Assembly (NCBI GenBank): GCA_025331565.1
Contig: JAFREQ010000042.1
Coordinates: 2,580,001 to 2,644,000 of the forward strand
Origin: Holacanthus passer
Lineage: Eukaryota > Chordata > Actinopteri > Pomacanthidae
Direction of reading: 5' to 3'
Length of the DNA: 64,000 nt
In this document: positions 61,481 to 64,000 of the stretch, in pieces
Position numbering within the stretch: the stretch's first letter is position 1
Layout: every line of letters starts with the position of its first letter
Notes under the pieces: model-generated
Told to the model about the DNA's origin: nothing
Databases searched by the model: none
The model's input: the letters and a program-made list of their open reading frames with translations, nothing else
Program-made: the position numbers and the translations under genes

Positions 61481-63061
61481 CTTCTCCAGTAGGAGGAGGA
61501 CTTGCTGCTTTTTCCCTTTTATGTCCTTGTAAAGTGAACATATATATTTTAGGTTTTGGACTGTTGGTCGGATAAAACAAGACATTTGAAGATGTGGGCT
61601 CTTGGAAATTCTGAAGGACAGTTTGTACTTTTTAAAAATATCTTATAGCAAAATGATTAATCAGTTCCTTCAAAAAGTTTACAGATTTATCAGTAATGAA
61701 TTGTCAGTTGCAGCTTTTGATCACTTGCTGCTGTTTTCATAGTCCTGAAGTTTGATTGCAACACAAATATCTGAAAATATGACATTAATGTGTCTCATCA
61801 GTTGGACGTCCATTTTGATTTGTTCCTGTATTAGTTTCCCTTCAGATTTTGCTGCTAGCATCAGTTTAGTAAACTAGCTTAGGTGAATATGACACCATGA
61901 ATGGTTTGCCTTCATGCTTTTAAATGTTTGATTTGAGCCGCTGCCAAAAAAACAGAAGGCAGCTCTGACTATTCAAATCTTTGCAAGTAAAATCTGCACC
62001 CATTGGTCGTCCGATGTTGGGAGTCTTACCTTCTCCCACAGACTCACATGTGGCTGCAGACGGTGTGGGTGCAGAGGGAGACTCAGCTGCTGAGGCGTGA
62101 ACGCTGCACACAGTAAACACGTGTGTTGCTGATGAATCGGGCCCTGGAGGCCGCCGCTCCTCCGTCCTATCTGGGACGTGTTTAAGAGCGGTGGCTGTGT
62201 CCCCCTTCGCTCCCAGCCAGGTGTAGCGCTCTGCGTTTGCTGCTAATCTGAGGCATTCATCTTCATTACAGCGCCGCCCTCAGGCTTCACAGTGGCTAGG
62301 AGGAGAGAGACACAGTCACGGAGGAAGCGTGGGAGAGAGATGGTGGACCCTGTGATGAAGGAGGGCGACCGTGGTGTCTGATGTTTTGTCTTTTATTACC
62401 TGTTATATGAAGAGGCGTGTTTGTTAAGTTACATAATCCGATGTGCTTGTTTGTTTCTCTTGAAAATCACAAAAACTGCAGCGTGCAATGCAATTTCCTG
62501 CCTGTCCACAGAGCTATATCTACACAGTTATATCTATTTTGCAATCATGTAGGACTGCAAGTTGTGATTATTTGCATTATTGATCGACATTACATCTGTA
62601 AGTTATCAGAAAAGTTTGAAAAATGTCCATGGCAGCTTCCTAAAGCTGAAGTCATGAAGTCTTTAAATTGCTACAGAGCAGACAAAGATGTAAAGTTTAA
62701 TCGATGACATACTTTGGTGATGCAGGAAATGGAAATTGTGACGTCGTGAATGTTTGCTTGTTCCATGTCAACAAAACACTTATTGGTTTCTTTCTCCTTT
62801 AGACTGTAGATTTCACTTTGACTTGTAGTTGGTAGAGATCATCATGCACGACAGTGTTCTTCACCCAACAAAGATTATCTGGAAAAACGCACTTTCCTGT
62901 TTTAGCTAAAATGGTTACCACTTCAGTTTGGCCTCCTACAGCTCTTGTCAATCAGCGCAGATCACAGTTCACACAAACTGCCTCATGAATTTATGTATAA
63001 GCATGTGGGAGTATCAATGTAGTGTACATTCATGCATTTGAAAACACATGTGGGAGTATGT

Positions 63062-63081
63062 TGTGTGTGTGTGTGTGTGTG
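63062..63081 (+). repeat. (GT)n microsatellite
   Basis: A pure TG tract of about 20 bases. Confidence 0.9.
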
Positions 63082-63127
63082 CTTTTGTGTACTTAAACAT
63101 GTTGGAATGGTGTTTGTGAGTGTGTTC

Positions 63128-63128
<1 letters not shown>

Positions 63129-63165
<37 letters not shown>
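63129..63165 (+). repeat. (GT)n microsatellite
   Basis: A GT tract of about 36 bases, separated from the previous tract by 47 bases that also contain TGTG words. Confidence 0.95.
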
Positions 63166-63167
<2 letters not shown>

Positions 63168-63238
63168 AGCAGAGAGGCAGGATGAGAGGCAGGCCTGAGA
63201 TAAAAGCAGATAGCAGAGCGGAGCGGCAGAGAAGAGCA

Positions 63239-63729
63239 GGATTAGTCTCATAGTCCAATCAGATAAGGATTACCCAGCTGGAGTATGCCCACCCAGGCTA
63301 ATGTCCCGGCCCTAAAGTGGCATTACACTGTATTATGACACCGATCCACTGTACGCCCAGCTGCACGGGCCGGATTACAGTTAGTCACAAGTTGAGAGCG
63401 GCGTGGATGAAAAGTGTCTTCGGGACCTCGCAGCCACTTGTTGAAGTAGAAACCGAGCCGTCGCTCCTCCGTCAGGTTGGTATCACTTCTCTGCCGCTCC
63501 CTTCAGCCGGTGGCAGCTTGTGTAAAGTGACTGAGCTCTATTGCTCTGCACTGTCACTCTGCCCCGCAGCCGGCGATGGATGGGATTCATTTTGCCCTCG
63601 CCTGCCTTTCATTGGAGCTCCGCTGAGACTGCAGACAGTCACTGCCGAACACCACTGTTTTATTGGTCTCCACCTTGCCCTCTCTATTGCCCACTAAGGC
63701 CAAATTACAGGCCAGACATTACCGGATTA
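63239..63729 (+). promoter_or_regulatory. Cluster of GGATTA (Otx/Pitx/Crx-type) sites
   Basis: GGATTA occurs at 63239, 63267, 63372 and 63724, all on the plus strand, within a non-repetitive block of the cacng2 first intron. This is the consensus of K50 homeodomain factors such as Otx and Crx. Enhancer activity is inferred. Confidence 0.35.
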
Positions 63730-64000
63730 GGCTGGGGCCGGAGACGGTCGAGGAACGGTGCGGGACTCTGGCCTTCGGTCGTGCTGCCGTCGAGGTTGCC
63801 ATTTGTTATAATTCTTCAGTTACAGCGATTTGTATCAACAGACTCTGGTACCCGGCTATCGGAGTCGAGTTCATTGACTGTGTTCGAGTGCTGCCTCAGG
63901 TCTGTTTAGGTTTGATACCAGTGCTGTTGGAGCACATTAGACAAAGAACAGTACTGTATTTAGGATTTAAACTGTTTTAGTATGTTTCACAACTTGTTCT

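Larger units (their letters stand above)
56808..64000. other. Probable cacng2 intron 1 (partial)
   Basis: No sequence like exon 2 of cacng2 was found up to the window end, in keeping with the very long first intron of this gene in other vertebrates. It contains dispersed repeats, (GT)n tracts and at least two less repetitive blocks (59740-60190 and 63230-63900) that may be regulatory. The 175-aa and 138-aa frames inside it lack recognisable domains. Confidence 0.65.

Noticed and set aside
1..64000. CRISPR arrays, bacterial operons, phage or plasmid features, tRNA or rRNA genes
   Set aside because: The window is vertebrate nuclear DNA. No spaced direct-repeat array was seen, and by eye I noticed no tRNA or rRNA gene; a covariance-model scan was not possible.

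Overview
The window looks like nuclear DNA of a spiny-rayed (percomorph-like) teleost. The genes are intron-rich with GT/AG splice sites. Intergenic DNA is AT-rich with many (CA)n and (GA)n microsatellites. Several short interspersed repeats typical of teleost genomes recur. The species cannot be named from sequence alone.

Layout, left to right: (1) 1-12393, intergenic DNA with repeat fragments. (2) 12436-13890 (+), somatostatin receptor type 3 (sstr3), whose coding region lies in one exon. (3) 13891-21093, intergenic DNA with repeats and a hAT-like MITE. (4) 21094-28080 (+), eif3d, with a noncoding first exon, 15 coding exons and a 552-residue product, complete. (5) 28054-43539, a tandem array of four cytosolic sulfotransferase (SULT) genes, all on the minus strand. 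Copies A, B and D are intact six-exon genes of 281 aa. Copy C is a pseudogene. Each SULT sits beside the 3' end of eif3d: the real one for copy A, broken fragments for B, C and D. Two truncated copies of a ZMYM1-like hAT transposon separate A/B and B/C. (6) 45012-48774 (-), an apolipoprotein L family gene (four coding exons, 596 aa) with an unusual CaaX-like C-terminus and an ISRE-like site upstream. (7) 54540-56807 (+), a microsatellite-rich leader and coding exon 1 of cacng2 (stargazin). The rest of the window is probably its intron 1.

The gene set eif3d - apol - cacng2 - sstr3 matches the neighbourhood of human chromosome 22q12.3-q13.1 (APOL cluster, MYH9, TXN2, FOXRED2, EIF3D, CACNG2, then SSTR3), which supports the orthology calls. 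The genes do not form an operon-like pathway. The most informative part is the array. The repeated unit is [eif3d 3' end + convergent SULT]. The two genes meet at a 34-bp segment with AATAAA on each strand, so each SULT copy seems to have carried along the shared bidirectional poly(A) region. Unit 4 keeps the empty target site of the hAT insertion seen in units 2 and 3, which helps to order the events.
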